A DNA stretch of 64,000 nt from contig NZ_FMXM01000013.1 of NCBI RefSeq assembly GCF_900103325.1, positions 124,001-188,000 on the forward strand. The letters are read 5' to 3'. This document shows, piece after piece, positions 1 through 7,657 of this stretch. The position numbers were made by a program, and so were the translations under genes. The DNA is from Mesorhizobium qingshengii (lineage in GTDB: Bacteria > Pseudomonadota > Alphaproteobacteria > Rhizobiales > Rhizobiaceae). Within the stretch, counting starts at the first letter, position 1. Every line of letters starts with the position of its first letter. The notes under the pieces are model-generated. The model had not been told where the DNA came from. It ran no database searches and saw only the letters and a list, made by a program, of their open reading frames with translations.

Positions 1-17
1 GATGCGACGACTGCCGA

Positions 18-344
18 TCATCCCTTCGGCAGATACGGGATCGTTCCGGCCAGATCGGTGTTGTCGATCATCTGGAAACGGCTGTCGCTACCATCCTGAC
101 GGGCCGAAACGAAAGGCGCATAGGCAGGATCGTTGGTGAAGGCGCGCGCCGCCGCTTCCGACGGGAATGCCATCAGGGCGATCAGCGTGGTGTCGAGCGG
201 CTTGCCTTCAAGCGTCTTCACATTGCCGCTGCGCGACAGATATTTGCCGCCGTGCTTGTGGACGAGGTCGTGCACCGAGGCGGCATAGGACGGCATCCAC
301 TTGGGATCCTTCACCTTGATGTCTGCGATAACGTAAGTGGTCAT
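18..344 (-). CDS. DUF1330-family small protein
   Basis: A 108-residue protein starting MTTYVIADIKVKDPKW. The small alpha/beta ferredoxin-like pattern and the central GGKYLSRSG stretch fit the DUF1330 family, whose biochemical role is unknown. I chose the ATG at 342-344 because an AGGAGA ribosome site lies just upstream; the open frame extends further but without a start signal. It is transcribed divergently from the HxlR-type regulator at 523, with candidate operators between them, so it is probably that regulator's target. Confidence 0.8.
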   Translation of the reverse strand: MTTYVIADIKVKDPKWMPSYAASVHDLVHKHGGKYLSRSGNVKTLEGKPLDTTLIALMAFPSEAAARAFTNDPAYAPFVSARQDGSDSRFQMIDNTDLAGTIPYLPKG

Positions 345-434
345 GGGTAGTCTCCTGGTTGCGGCGCACAGGGGGATCCCGTGCACCGGCCAAAGGGCTC
401 GCATGGCAGGGCCCGCGCCAACCAGTCCGCGAAC

Positions 435-461
435 TGTACTGGGCTGGTACAGTTTCTGTAC
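435..461. promoter_or_regulatory. Candidate HxlR operator between divergent genes
   Basis: Three TGTAC half-sites lie in this stretch: TGTAC at 435-439, GTACA at 447-451 and TGTAC at 457-461. The last two form an inverted repeat with the 5-nt centre GTTTC. It sits between the DUF1330 gene and the HxlR-type gene. HxlR/MarR-like proteins usually bind such short palindromes to control a divergent neighbour. A closely similar palindrome lies inside the regulator gene at 932-950. Confidence 0.5.
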
Positions 462-522
462 TCGCCGCCTCAATCATGAAGGGCTAATGTTCGGCCCAGC
501 TTCGAGGGAGGGAATACAAAGC

Positions 523-1215
523 ATGGCCCAGCACGGATACAAACAGTTCTGCCCGCTATCGATGGCCGCCGAGGTGCTGTGCACACGCTGGACGATGGTC
601 CTGCTGCGCGAGCTGGTGGCGGGTTCGACCCGCTTCAACGACCTGCGCCGCGGCGTGCCCAAAATGTCGCCGACCCTTCTGTCGCAACGGCTGAAGGAGC
701 TCGAACTGGCGGGGATCATCGAGCGCAAGGAAGTGCCGGGCGAGAAAGGCATTTCCGAGTATCGGCTGACCGAGGCCGGCCGGGATTTGCGCCCGGTCGT
801 CGAGGCGATGGGCTTCTGGGGGCAGAAATGGGTCGAGTCCCGGCTGTCGCTCAAGAACCTCGATCCGTCGCTGCTTATGTGGGACATGCGGCGCAACTTG
901 AACCCCTCGCCGCTGCCCGAGGGGCGCACGGTGATACAATTTCTGTATCAGGATCTACCGGCGTCCAAACGGTCGTGGTGGCTGATCGTCGAAAAGCACG
1001 GCGAGGTCGATCTGTGCTGGTACGATCCGGGCTTCGATGTCGACCTCTACGTCTCGACCGACCTGCACACGATGACGGCGATCTGGATGGGGTTGCTTAC
1101 GGTCGAGAAGGCCGGGGCGAAGGTCTCCCTGACCGGCGACCAAGCTATCGGCAAGAAGATGCAGACCTGGCTCGGCCTCAGCCCCTTCGCGATCGAGCCC
1201 AAGCGCGCGGCGTAG
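523..1215 (+). CDS. HxlR-family transcriptional regulator with C-terminal SCP2-like domain
   Basis: A 230-residue protein. Residues about 5-100 form an HxlR-type winged helix (QFCPLSMAAEVLCTRWTMVL then LRELVAGSTRFNDLRRG), with the family's Cys near the N-terminus. HxlR proteins often sense electrophiles or oxidants through that Cys. Residues about 125-225 resemble a small SCP2-like ligand-binding domain, which makes it longer than the usual 110-150 residues. The ATG at 523 is preceded by GGGAGGGA; the longer upstream frame has no start signal. It probably controls the divergent DUF1330 gene and itself. Confidence 0.85.
   Translation: MAQHGYKQFCPLSMAAEVLCTRWTMVLLRELVAGSTRFNDLRRGVPKMSPTLLSQRLKELELAGIIERKEVPGEKGISEYRLTEAGRDLRPVVEAMGFWGQKWVESRLSLKNLDPSLLMWDMRRNLNPSPLPEGRTVIQFLYQDLPASKRSWWLIVEKHGEVDLCWYDPGFDVDLYVSTDLHTMTAIWMGLLTVEKAGAKVSLTGDQAIGKKMQTWLGLSPFAIEPKRAA
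932..950. promoter_or_regulatory. Perfect palindrome inside the HxlR gene
   Basis: TGATACA-ATTTC-TGTATCA, 7-bp perfect arms around a 5-nt centre. Size and centre match the intergenic site GTACA-GTTTC-TGTAC at 447-461, so it may be a second, intragenic operator for the same regulator. A chance coding palindrome remains possible. Confidence 0.35.
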
Positions 1216-1317
1216 GAGAGCCGAGGGCTTGAGGATAGGCGGGCGGAAGCTTGCCCAATCCTGACACTTGTCAGGAAACGGGTGGCGAGGCCGGCTTCTG
1301 GCGGCTTCAATACGGCC

Positions 1318-2451
1318 ATGTTCATCACCCTGGCCAGAGATCTGAAATCCACACCGCTGCCGGTTGCCGACGATTCGCGCTGGGCGCGCATCGTCGCGCG
1401 CGACAAGTCGGCCGACGGAGAATTCTGGTATTCGGTGGCGACGACCGGCATCTATTGCCGGCCATCCTGCCCGTCGCGGCAGGCCAACCCCAGGAACGTG
1501 CATCTGCACGACACGCTGGATCAGGCCAGGGCGACCGGCTTTCGCCCGTGCCGGCGCTGCAATCCGGATGGCCCTTCGCTCGAGGCCGGCAACGCCGCGA
1601 TGGTCGCCGATGCCTGCCGCTTCATCGAACAGAGCGAGGAAGAACCATCGCTTGGCGAACTGGCGGCCGCCGCCGGCCGCAGCGCCGGCTATTTCCATCG
1701 CATCTTCAAAGCCGTCACCGGGCTGACGCCGAAGGACTATGCCGCCGCCCATCGCGCCGCCCGGGTCCGCCAAGGCCTGCAAGACGGCGCCAGCGTGACG
1801 ACGGCGATCTACGATGCCGGCTTCAATTCGAGCGGGCGTTTTTACGAGAAATCGACCGGCATGCTCGGCATGACGCCGACACGCTATCGCGCCGGCGGCG
1901 CCAACGAGGAGATCCGCTTCGCCGTCGGTGAATCCTCGCTTGGCGCCATCCTGGTCGCGTCGAGCCAGAAGGGCGTCGCCTCGATTCTGCTCGGCGACGA
2001 TCCCGACGCGCTGGTGCGCGACCTGCAGGACCGTTTCCCCAAGGCGCGTCTGATCGGCGGCGACCGCGACTACGAAGCGCTGGTCGCTCGCGTCGTCGGT
2101 TTCGTCGAGGCGCCGGCGCTCGGTCTCGACCTGCCGTTCGACGTGCGCGGCACCGCGTTCCAGGAGCGTGTCTGGCAAGCCTTGCAGGATATCCCGGCCG
2201 GCCGGACAGTCTCCTATGCCGAGATCGCGCAGCGCATCGGATCGCCAAGGGCGACACGCGCCATCGCCGCCGCTTGCGCCGCCAACAACCTTGCCGTGGC
2301 CATTCCCTGCCACCGGGTGATCCGCAAGGACGGCGCGCTGTCGGGCTACGCCTGGGGAGCGGAGCGCAAGCGCGCGCTGCTCGACCGCGAGGCCGCGCCC
2401 GGCGGGGCGGTGAAGGCACCCGCCGACGCATACCGCTCCTCACGGGCCTGA
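1318..2451 (+). CDS. ada: Bifunctional Ada: methylphosphotriester/O6-methylguanine repair and regulator
   Basis: About 377 residues with full Ada architecture. The N-terminal zinc domain carries IYCRPSC (Cys47, Cys51) and RPCRRC (Cys78, Cys81); one of these Cys accepts the methyl of phosphotriesters. An AraC-type HTH follows (LGELAAAAGRSAGYFHRIFK), then a methyltransferase domain with the active-site IPCHRV (Cys331). Ada repairs alkylated DNA and, once methylated, activates repair genes. I chose the ATG at 1318; a GTG at 1282 with AGGAAA upstream is an alternative giving 12 more residues. Ogt and an oxygenase follow downstream, a plausible adaptive-response group. Confidence 0.95.
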   Translation: MFITLARDLKSTPLPVADDSRWARIVARDKSADGEFWYSVATTGIYCRPSCPSRQANPRNVHLHDTLDQARATGFRPCRRCNPDGPSLEAGNAAMVADACRFIEQSEEEPSLGELAAAAGRSAGYFHRIFKAVTGLTPKDYAAAHRAARVRQGLQDGASVTTAIYDAGFNSSGRFYEKSTGMLGMTPTRYRAGGANEEIRFAVGESSLGAILVASSQKGVASILLGDDPDALVRDLQDRFPKARLIGGDRDYEALVARVVGFVEAPALGLDLPFDVRGTAFQERVWQALQDIPAGRTVSYAEIAQRIGSPRATRAIAAACAANNLAVAIPCHRVIRKDGALSGYAWGAERKRALLDREAAPGGAVKAPADAYRSSRA

Positions 2452-2468
2452 AGGAGGACCTGGCGGCA

Positions 2469-2702
2469 ATGCGCGCGATGGCAAGGTCTCCCGAGAGCAG
2501 CACCGATGCGACCGGCCAGACCCGAGCCGCCGGCAGCCGGCGCGCCCCCGACGCGAAGTCACTGGTGATGGCCAGCATCGGCGAGCTTGTCGATGACGGC
2601 AAAGCCGAGTGGAACCGCACCGCGACCGGCGAGATCGAGCTGCGGCTGTTGACCGGCGAAGTGTTCCTGGTCGGCGAGGTCTCCGTCATTCGTGTCGCGT
2701 GA
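2469..2702 (+). CDS. Small conserved-type hypothetical protein
   Basis: A 77-residue protein not assigned to a family. A polar, disordered N-terminus (Ser/Arg-rich) is followed by a compact 45-residue C-terminal part (ASIGELVDDGKAEWNRTATG then a beta-rich tail). AAGGAGG overlaps the ada stop and lies 11 nt before this ATG, so it is probably translated from the ada mRNA. Function unknown. Confidence 0.55.
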   Translation: MRAMARSPESSTDATGQTRAAGSRRAPDAKSLVMASIGELVDDGKAEWNRTATGEIELRLLTGEVFLVGEVSVIRVA

Positions 2703-2736
2703 ACCACCTTGGGCGACGTGCGAGCGGTTCAAAATC

Positions 2737-2918
2737 GGCGCTCTACGGCGCCCCCCCTCTGTCCTGCCGGACATCTCCCCCACGCGGGGGGAGATCGACA
2801 GTTCGGGCGCCGGCTCTCGTCTTGCAACGTCGAAGATTGGCGAACGCCGTGGTGACGGCCAATCTCCCTCCTTGTGGGGGAGATGTCCGGCAGGACAGAG
2901 GGGGCGCCGTAGAGCGCC
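2737..2918. repeat. Long inverted intergenic repeat pair
   Basis: Two copies of a roughly 58-bp element in opposite orientation: GCGCTCTACGGCGCC...ACATCTCCCCC at 2737-2796 and its complement at 2861-2918. Each copy carries its own small hairpin (CTCCCCCACGCGGGGGGAG). The same element recurs at 40394-40450 and 40864-40916. It resembles the dispersed palindromes of rhizobial genomes. The rest of the 2703-3029 gap holds no gene I can support. Confidence 0.85.
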
Positions 2919-3029
2919 TACATTGCCGTTCAGCCTTAGATCCTGAGATTTGAATTTGAAAGCAAGCACCGGAGTGAGGGCCGGCCGGCACCTGGCTAGG
3001 GTTCAGGCACAGACAAAGGAGTGAAGGCA

Positions 3030-3584
3030 ATGAACCTCATGCAAACCAATGGGACGGCGGCGGCCTCCAACGCTATCGCCATCGACACCATCACCTATGC
3101 CATCGGCGAATCCGAGATCGGAAAAGTGCTGGCGGCACGCAGCCATATCGGCGTCTGCGCCATCCTGATCGGCTCCGACGCCGACACGCTGGAGCAAGAC
3201 CTCGCCAACCACTTCCCCGGCAGGATGCTGGTCGAGGACGAGGCAACCTTGAGCGAGGATCTCGCGGCAATAGCCCGCTTCATCGAAACGCCCGGCGTCG
3301 GTCTCGACCTGCCTCTCGACATGCGCCACGGCACGCCGTTCCAGCAGCGTGTGTGGGACGTGCTGCGCGCCATCCCGTGCGGCACCACCATCACCTACAC
3401 GGCACTTGCCCGGCGTCTCGGCCAGCCGAACAGCGCCCGCGCCGTGGCGACGGCTTGCGCCGCCAACGCGATCGCGCTTGGCATTCCGTGCCACCGTGTC
3501 CTGCGCACCGACGGCACGCTGGCCGGCTACCGCTGGGGTGTCGAACGCAAGCGCGCTTTGCTCGACAAGGAGGCCGCACTATGA
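3030..3584 (+). CDS. ogt: Methylated-DNA--protein-cysteine methyltransferase
   Basis: A 184-residue protein that removes O6-methyl groups from guanine in a suicide reaction. The C-terminal domain has GTPFQQRVWDVLRAIPCGTT and the active-site IPCHRV followed by the GYRWGVERKRALL motif. It parallels the C-terminal half of the Ada encoded upstream, but lacks the zinc and HTH domains. The ATG at 3030 follows AAAGGAG with good spacing; a GTG at 3021 is too close to that site. Its TGA overlaps the ATG of the next gene, so the two are translationally coupled. Confidence 0.93.
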   Translation: MNLMQTNGTAAASNAIAIDTITYAIGESEIGKVLAARSHIGVCAILIGSDADTLEQDLANHFPGRMLVEDEATLSEDLAAIARFIETPGVGLDLPLDMRHGTPFQQRVWDVLRAIPCGTTITYTALARRLGQPNSARAVATACAANAIALGIPCHRVLRTDGTLAGYRWGVERKRALLDKEAAL

Positions 3585-4324
3585 ACGCCCACGCCAAGGT
3601 TGCCGCATCCGTGGTCGAGGCAGCGGAAACACGCGTCGCCGGCTACGACTGGCCGGCATTGACCGCCGAACTCGACGGCTTCGGCTGCGCGGTGATGGAA
3701 AAGCTGCTCTCACCGCAGGAATGCCGTCGGATCGCCGGCCTCTATCGCGAGGAAGAACATTTCCGCAGCCACATCCATATGGCCAGGCACGGCTTCGGCC
3801 AGGGCGAGTACCGCTATTTCCGCTATCCCTTGCCTGACTTGCTCGGCGGCCTGCGCAGCGCGCTCTATCCCAGGCTGGCCGAGGTCGCCAACCGGTGGAA
3901 CGAACGCATGGGCCTCGCCATGCGCTACCCCGCGGCGCATGCCGAGTTTCTCGAACAATGCCACACCGCCGGCCAGACGCGGCCGACGCCGCTGCTGCTG
4001 CAATATGTCCCCGGCGACTTCAACTGCCTGCACCAGGACCTTTATGGCGACCTCGCCTTCCCGCTGCAGGTGGCGATCCTGCTCTCCGAGCCGGGCAAGG
4101 ATTTCACCGGCGGCGAATTCGCGCTGACCGAGCAGCGGCCGCGCATGCAGAGCCGGGTCGAAGTGGTGCCGCTGCGCCAGGGCGATGCCGTTGCCTTCGC
4201 CGTCCACAACCGGCCGGTGCAGGGAACGAAAGGCAATTACCGTGTCAATTTGCGCCACGGCGTCAGCCGGCTGCGCTCAGGCATGCGCCACACCGTGGGC
4301 ATCATCTTTCACGATGCGAGGTAA
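3581..4324 (+). CDS. 2OG-Fe(II) oxygenase, Oxygenase-NA (DUF2086) type
   Basis: A 247-residue protein of the 2-oxoglutarate/Fe(II) dioxygenase fold. The metal triad is visible as CLHQDLYGD (His-x-Asp) and the distal His in NLRHGVSRLRSG, which also provides the 2OG-binding Arg. The family is thought to demethylate damaged bases, which fits its position: it overlaps ogt by 4 bp (ATGA) and lies in the Ada/Ogt group. The real substrate is inferred from family and context only. Confidence 0.85.
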   Translation: MNAHAKVAASVVEAAETRVAGYDWPALTAELDGFGCAVMEKLLSPQECRRIAGLYREEEHFRSHIHMARHGFGQGEYRYFRYPLPDLLGGLRSALYPRLAEVANRWNERMGLAMRYPAAHAEFLEQCHTAGQTRPTPLLLQYVPGDFNCLHQDLYGDLAFPLQVAILLSEPGKDFTGGEFALTEQRPRMQSRVEVVPLRQGDAVAFAVHNRPVQGTKGNYRVNLRHGVSRLRSGMRHTVGIIFHDAR

Positions 4325-4340
4325 GTGACCTCCGCGATCC

Positions 4341-4369
4341 GATGCGGCCGCCCTTACGGCGACCGCATC
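4341..4369 (+). terminator. Weak hairpin after the oxygenase gene
   Basis: GATGCGG at 4341-4347 pairs with CCGCATC at 4363-4369 around a 15-nt loop, just after the alkylation-repair operon and before a convergent gene. There is no clear T-run, so this is only a candidate. Confidence 0.3.
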
Positions 4370-4451
4370 TTGAAAACGAAGGAAAGCGGGCAAGCGATTC
4401 CACCCAAACGCTATTTTCCGCCGATTCGATGCCTCCGCGCGGCACTCCGCA

Positions 4452-5039
4452 TCAGCCGGCCGCCGCGTAGCGGTTGACCACCATGCCGCAGGCATAGGCC
4501 CTCGACCCGAGCAGGCGCAGCCTCTGGAAACCGCCCAGGTCGAAGATCCGGCGCCCCTCGCCCAGCACCGCCGGGTTGATGAACAGCTGGAACTCGTCCA
4601 CCAGCCCGGCCGCGATCAGCGCCGACGCAAACCCTGCCCCGCCGAACACCGCGATATCGCCGCCCCCGGCCTTCTTCAGCGCGTTGACCTCGCGCGGCAG
4701 GCCGCCGCTGGCGACCGTGGTGCGTTCCCACCGCGAGGTTTTGAGCCTGTCGCTCAGCACCACCTTGTCGACATCGACGACACGTTGCGCAAAGGCATAG
4801 AAGGGGTCTCGCGGATAATTCCTTGCCGCGTTGCCCCAATGGATCAGATAGCCCTCCTCGACCATCTTGCGGCTCAGCAGGATGGTGTCGATGCCGGCGA
4901 AGATGGCGTTGAAGTCCTTTTTCAGCTCGTCATCCCAGGCGCTGTCGTCGCCCCATTCCCACAGCTGCCAGTGATGGTTCTCGAAGGCGCCGACAAAGCC
5001 GTCGACCGACATCTGCATCTGAAGGATGAGCTTTCTCAT
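4452..5039 (-). CDS. Dihydrofolate reductase-fold protein (RibD C-terminal type)
   Basis: A 195-residue protein starting MRKLILQMQMSVDGFVG, the usual first strand of RibD-C/DHFR-like reductases. The NADPH-binding region is GGDIAVFGGAGFASALIAAG and the end VDEFQLFINPAVLGEG is characteristic. Such stand-alone proteins probably reduce a small substrate with NADPH, but their substrates are mostly unknown. AGGAG precedes the ATG at 5037-5039 by 7 nt. It is divergent from the HxlR-type gene at 5196, likely its regulator. Confidence 0.85.
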   Translation of the reverse strand: MRKLILQMQMSVDGFVGAFENHHWQLWEWGDDSAWDDELKKDFNAIFAGIDTILLSRKMVEEGYLIHWGNAARNYPRDPFYAFAQRVVDVDKVVLSDRLKTSRWERTTVASGGLPREVNALKKAGGGDIAVFGGAGFASALIAAGLVDEFQLFINPAVLGEGRRIFDLGGFQRLRLLGSRAYACGMVVNRYAAAG

Positions 5040-5114
5040 CGTCATTCTCCTCGTTCGGTTTGGGATCGAGCGGCGCTGCCGAAATCCCGCGCCCGGCGAA
5101 CCGTCATGCCAGCG

Positions 5115-5182
5115 CAAATGGTTTACATTTGGAACCGTTGACCCATGCCGAGAATGGTGTCAATAGTAAAGTGATTTACAAA
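5115..5182. promoter_or_regulatory. Candidate HxlR operators
   Basis: Two short palindromes lie between the divergent reductase and regulator genes: CAAATG-GTTTA-CATTTG at 5115-5131 and GTAAA-GTGA-TTTAC at 5166-5179. Both contain TTTACA. The region is noticeably AT-rich compared with its surroundings, so it probably contains both promoters. Confidence 0.45.
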
Positions 5183-5195
5183 TGGAAGTATAGCG

Positions 5196-5624
5196 ATGTC
5201 GACCAGGGGAAAGTCCGGCTGCCCGATCAACCTGTCGCTCGAACTGCTCGGCGACCGCTGGACGCTGCTCATCATCCGCGACCTGGTCTTCGCCGGGAAA
5301 AAGCATTTTCGCGAATTCCTGCAGTCCGACGAGGGCATCTCGTCGCGCACGCTGGCCGAGCGGCTGCAGACGCTTCAGGACGAAGGCATCCTCACCAGAA
5401 GCGACGATCCGACACATGGGCTGAAGACGGTCTACCGGCTGACCGAGGCCGGCATCGACCTCCTGCCCGTGCTGGCGACGCTCGGCGCCTGGGGTAGCAA
5501 GCACCGCAGGGCCGACGACAAGCTCTCGCGGATCGCCGACGACATGGCGGCGGGTGGCGAGGCAGCGCTCGATCGCATGAAGATGGCGTTGCGGACCGAG
5601 CATATCGGCCAGGCGACAGGCTGA
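5196..5624 (+). CDS. HxlR-family transcriptional regulator
   Basis: A 142-residue winged-helix protein of normal HxlR length. The core is CPINLSLELLGDRWTLLIIR with a single N-terminal Cys9 in the family position, and the wing ends before an alpha-helical dimerisation tail (ALDRMKMALRTEH). GGAAG sits 7 nt before the ATG. It is divergent from the DHFR-fold gene and probably represses it and itself through the palindromes between them. Confidence 0.92.
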   Translation: MSTRGKSGCPINLSLELLGDRWTLLIIRDLVFAGKKHFREFLQSDEGISSRTLAERLQTLQDEGILTRSDDPTHGLKTVYRLTEAGIDLLPVLATLGAWGSKHRRADDKLSRIADDMAAGGEAALDRMKMALRTEHIGQATG

Positions 5625-5685
5625 GGCTGCGCCTCCCCTCGCGGAGGAAATGAGGCGCCGAGCCGGCCACACTGGTCTCATCTGC

Positions 5686-5719
5686 TTGACATCGAGCTAT
5701 CTTTGTTCTCTATTTGTTC
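5686..5719 (+). promoter_or_regulatory. Promoter with LexA (SOS) box for dinB
   Basis: A TTGACA -35 box at 5686-5691 is followed after 17 nt by TCTATT (5709-5714) as -10. GTTC-TCTATTT-GTTC at 5705-5719 is an exact match to the alphaproteobacterial LexA box GTTC-N7-GTTC and overlaps the -10. LexA bound here would block the polymerase, so the downstream DNA polymerase IV gene should be SOS-induced. Confidence 0.85.
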
Positions 5720-5774
5720 GAATTCATAAGCAACTCCGGATATGCGGCCGGTACGCCGCGAGCGAATGGTCGGG

Positions 5775-7022
5775 ATGGAAACGACAGCCACCATCCTGCA
5801 TGCCGATCTCGACGCCTTCTATGCCTCGGTCGAGCAGTTGCTCGATCCGTCGCTGCGCGGCGAACCGATCGCGGTGGGTGGCGGCGTCGTGCTCGCGGCC
5901 TCGTACGAGGCGCGCGCCTTCGGCGTGCGCGGCGGCATGCCGGGGCGCAAGGCCCGCGAGCTCTGCCCGCAACTGATCTTCGTCGGCGGTCATTTCGGCG
6001 ACTACCAGCGGCTCGGCGACGCGGCGATCAAGGTGCTCGACGATTTCACGCCCGTGGTCGAGCGCATCTCCATCGACGAGGCCTTTGCCGATGTCGCCGG
6101 CTGCACGCATCTGTTCGGCTCACCGCAGGAGATCGCCACGACTGTCCGCCGCCGCGTCCGCGCCGAGCTCGGCCTGCCGATATCGATTGGCGTGGCGCGC
6201 ACCAAGCATCTGGCCAAGATCGCCTCGCAAGTGGCCAAGCCGGATGGGCTGGTCGTCGTCGAGCCCGGCACCGAGATCGCCTTCCTGCACGATCTGCCGG
6301 TCGGGCTGATGTGGGGCGTCGGCCCGGCGACCAAGGCACGGCTGGCCGACATCGGCGTCGAGACCATCGGCCAGCTGGCCCGGACGCACAGCGGCGCGCT
6401 GACCCGGCTGCTCGGTCCGGCCGTCGGCGAAAAGCTCGCCGCGCTGTCGTGGAACCGCGACCCGCGAAAGCTGGAGACGAAGCGCCGGGCGCGCTCCGCG
6501 GGCGCCCAGTCGGCGCTCGGCCGCAAACCGGCCGTCGCCGACGTCTACGTGCCCACTCTGCTGCATCTGGCCGATCGCGTCGCCAGCCGGCTGCGCGCCA
6601 AGGCGCGGCCGGGCCGCACGGTGACCGTGCGCGTACGCTTCGCCGATCTCAGCGCCGTTACCCGCTCGATCACGCTCGACCAGCCGATCTCGGCAACAAC
6701 GATGCTGGCCGAGATCGCCGGCGATCTGGTGCGCGGTGTGCTCGCCGACCACCGCCAGGAGAAAACGATCTCGCTGCTGGCGATCTCGGTGTCGCATCTC
6801 GAGGAAAGCGCCGAGCTGCAGCTCGAACTGCCGCTCGGCCTCGCCGACGAGAAGCGCCGGCCCGGTACGCGCAAGGGCCTGGCGCGCTTCGGCGCCGACC
6901 GCGCCATCGACAAGATCCGCGAGCGCTTCGGCAAACAGGCGGTCGGCTACGGCACCGTGGCGCTGGAGGCAGCGCGCTCGGTGCCCGACGAATTCAGGGA
7001 ACTGGCGGAGAAGGAACTGTGA
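5775..7022 (+). CDS. dinB: DNA polymerase IV (translesion, Y family)
   Basis: About 415 residues. The palm motif ILHADLDAFYASVEQLLD carries the first metal Asp, and ERISIDEAFADV has the catalytic Asp-Glu pair. The helix-hairpin-helix region is LMWGVGPATKARLADIG, and a little-finger domain ends near residue 350. It copies past DNA lesions at the cost of fidelity. I took METTATILHAD as the start; ATGs at 5742 and 5766 are in frame and cannot be excluded. A perfect LexA box lies upstream, which fits an SOS gene and the alkylation-repair genes nearby. Confidence 0.93.
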   Translation: METTATILHADLDAFYASVEQLLDPSLRGEPIAVGGGVVLAASYEARAFGVRGGMPGRKARELCPQLIFVGGHFGDYQRLGDAAIKVLDDFTPVVERISIDEAFADVAGCTHLFGSPQEIATTVRRRVRAELGLPISIGVARTKHLAKIASQVAKPDGLVVVEPGTEIAFLHDLPVGLMWGVGPATKARLADIGVETIGQLARTHSGALTRLLGPAVGEKLAALSWNRDPRKLETKRRARSAGAQSALGRKPAVADVYVPTLLHLADRVASRLRAKARPGRTVTVRVRFADLSAVTRSITLDQPISATTMLAEIAGDLVRGVLADHRQEKTISLLAISVSHLEESAELQLELPLGLADEKRRPGTRKGLARFGADRAIDKIRERFGKQAVGYGTVALEAARSVPDEFRELAEKEL

Positions 7023-7028
7023 GCGGAG

Positions 7029-7103
7029 GAGCGCGCCAATCCCGCCGATCGACGAACCATCGAGCAGGCAACACCCCTCCGTAGGAGGTTACCTGGCGCG
7101 CTC
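7029..7103. terminator. Nested inverted repeat between convergent genes
   Basis: GAGCGCGCCA at 7029-7038 is the exact complement of TGGCGCGCTC at 7094-7103, and inside lies CCTCC-GTA-GGAGG (7076-7088). It sits between the convergent dinB and the small secreted-protein gene, so it could be a bidirectional terminator. No T-run is present. Confidence 0.4.
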
Positions 7104-7353
7104 ACCCCTCCAGTCTGATTCCGCATATCAGATAATAGCAGTCAACGTAGCGGGTGCGTTCAGGAGTGCCGCGTTCCGGCATTGCCTTGTCGTCTTCGTG
7201 GTAGCTTTGAATGAGGCGTGAGCATTGTGCCACTTTGATCGCCCTCACATTCGGAAACAAAGTTCCGACCACGGCTTCCGGCGCCCCGAGAGAAGCGGCC
7301 GCGAGGAGAAGGCACCCGAGACTGGCGGCAAGGAAAAGATATACGTTGCGCAT
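7102..7353 (-). CDS. Small exported protein with three cysteines
   Basis: An 83-residue protein with a clear signal peptide (MRNVYLFLAASLGCLLLAAA). The mature part is short and contains the Cys-bearing stretches VAQCSRLIQ and VDCYYLICG near the C-terminus. I do not recognise the family. The ATG at 7351-7353 is used; a TTG nine bases upstream is also in frame, and the ribosome site is weak. It is convergent with dinB. Confidence 0.5.
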   Translation of the reverse strand: MRNVYLFLAASLGCLLLAAASLGAPEAVVGTLFPNVRAIKVAQCSRLIQSYHEDDKAMPERGTPERTRYVDCYYLICGIRLEG

Positions 7354-7384
7354 TGTTCTCAACGGATACGGCCGGGTGACATTC

Positions 7385-7413
7385 TTGACAACGACGAACC
7401 CGTATCATGTTTA
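7385..7413 (+). promoter_or_regulatory. Possible sigma-70 promoter
   Basis: TTGACA at 7385-7390, then 17 nt, then TGTTTA in an AT-rich patch. It could drive rsgA through a long leader. The -10 match is poor, so confidence is low. Confidence 0.25.
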
Positions 7414-7657
7414 ATATATGTATAGCGGCTCCGTCATTCATCCATCCGTCAGTAAAGCGGCGGCAAAGCACTTCGCCGCCGGTTGAATAGTGGAGTGCAT
7501 CCGAGCCGACCCTTCTCGCCAGCAATGCTTGCCAAATCCCGTCATGCCGCCCATACAGCCTCTCGGGCGGATCGCCTGTCCCGAGAGGTCCGCGCCCTCT
7601 CTCATTTCGCCGGGGATACTGTCCGATGTCTGCGACGCCCTACCCTTGGTCAAAGCC

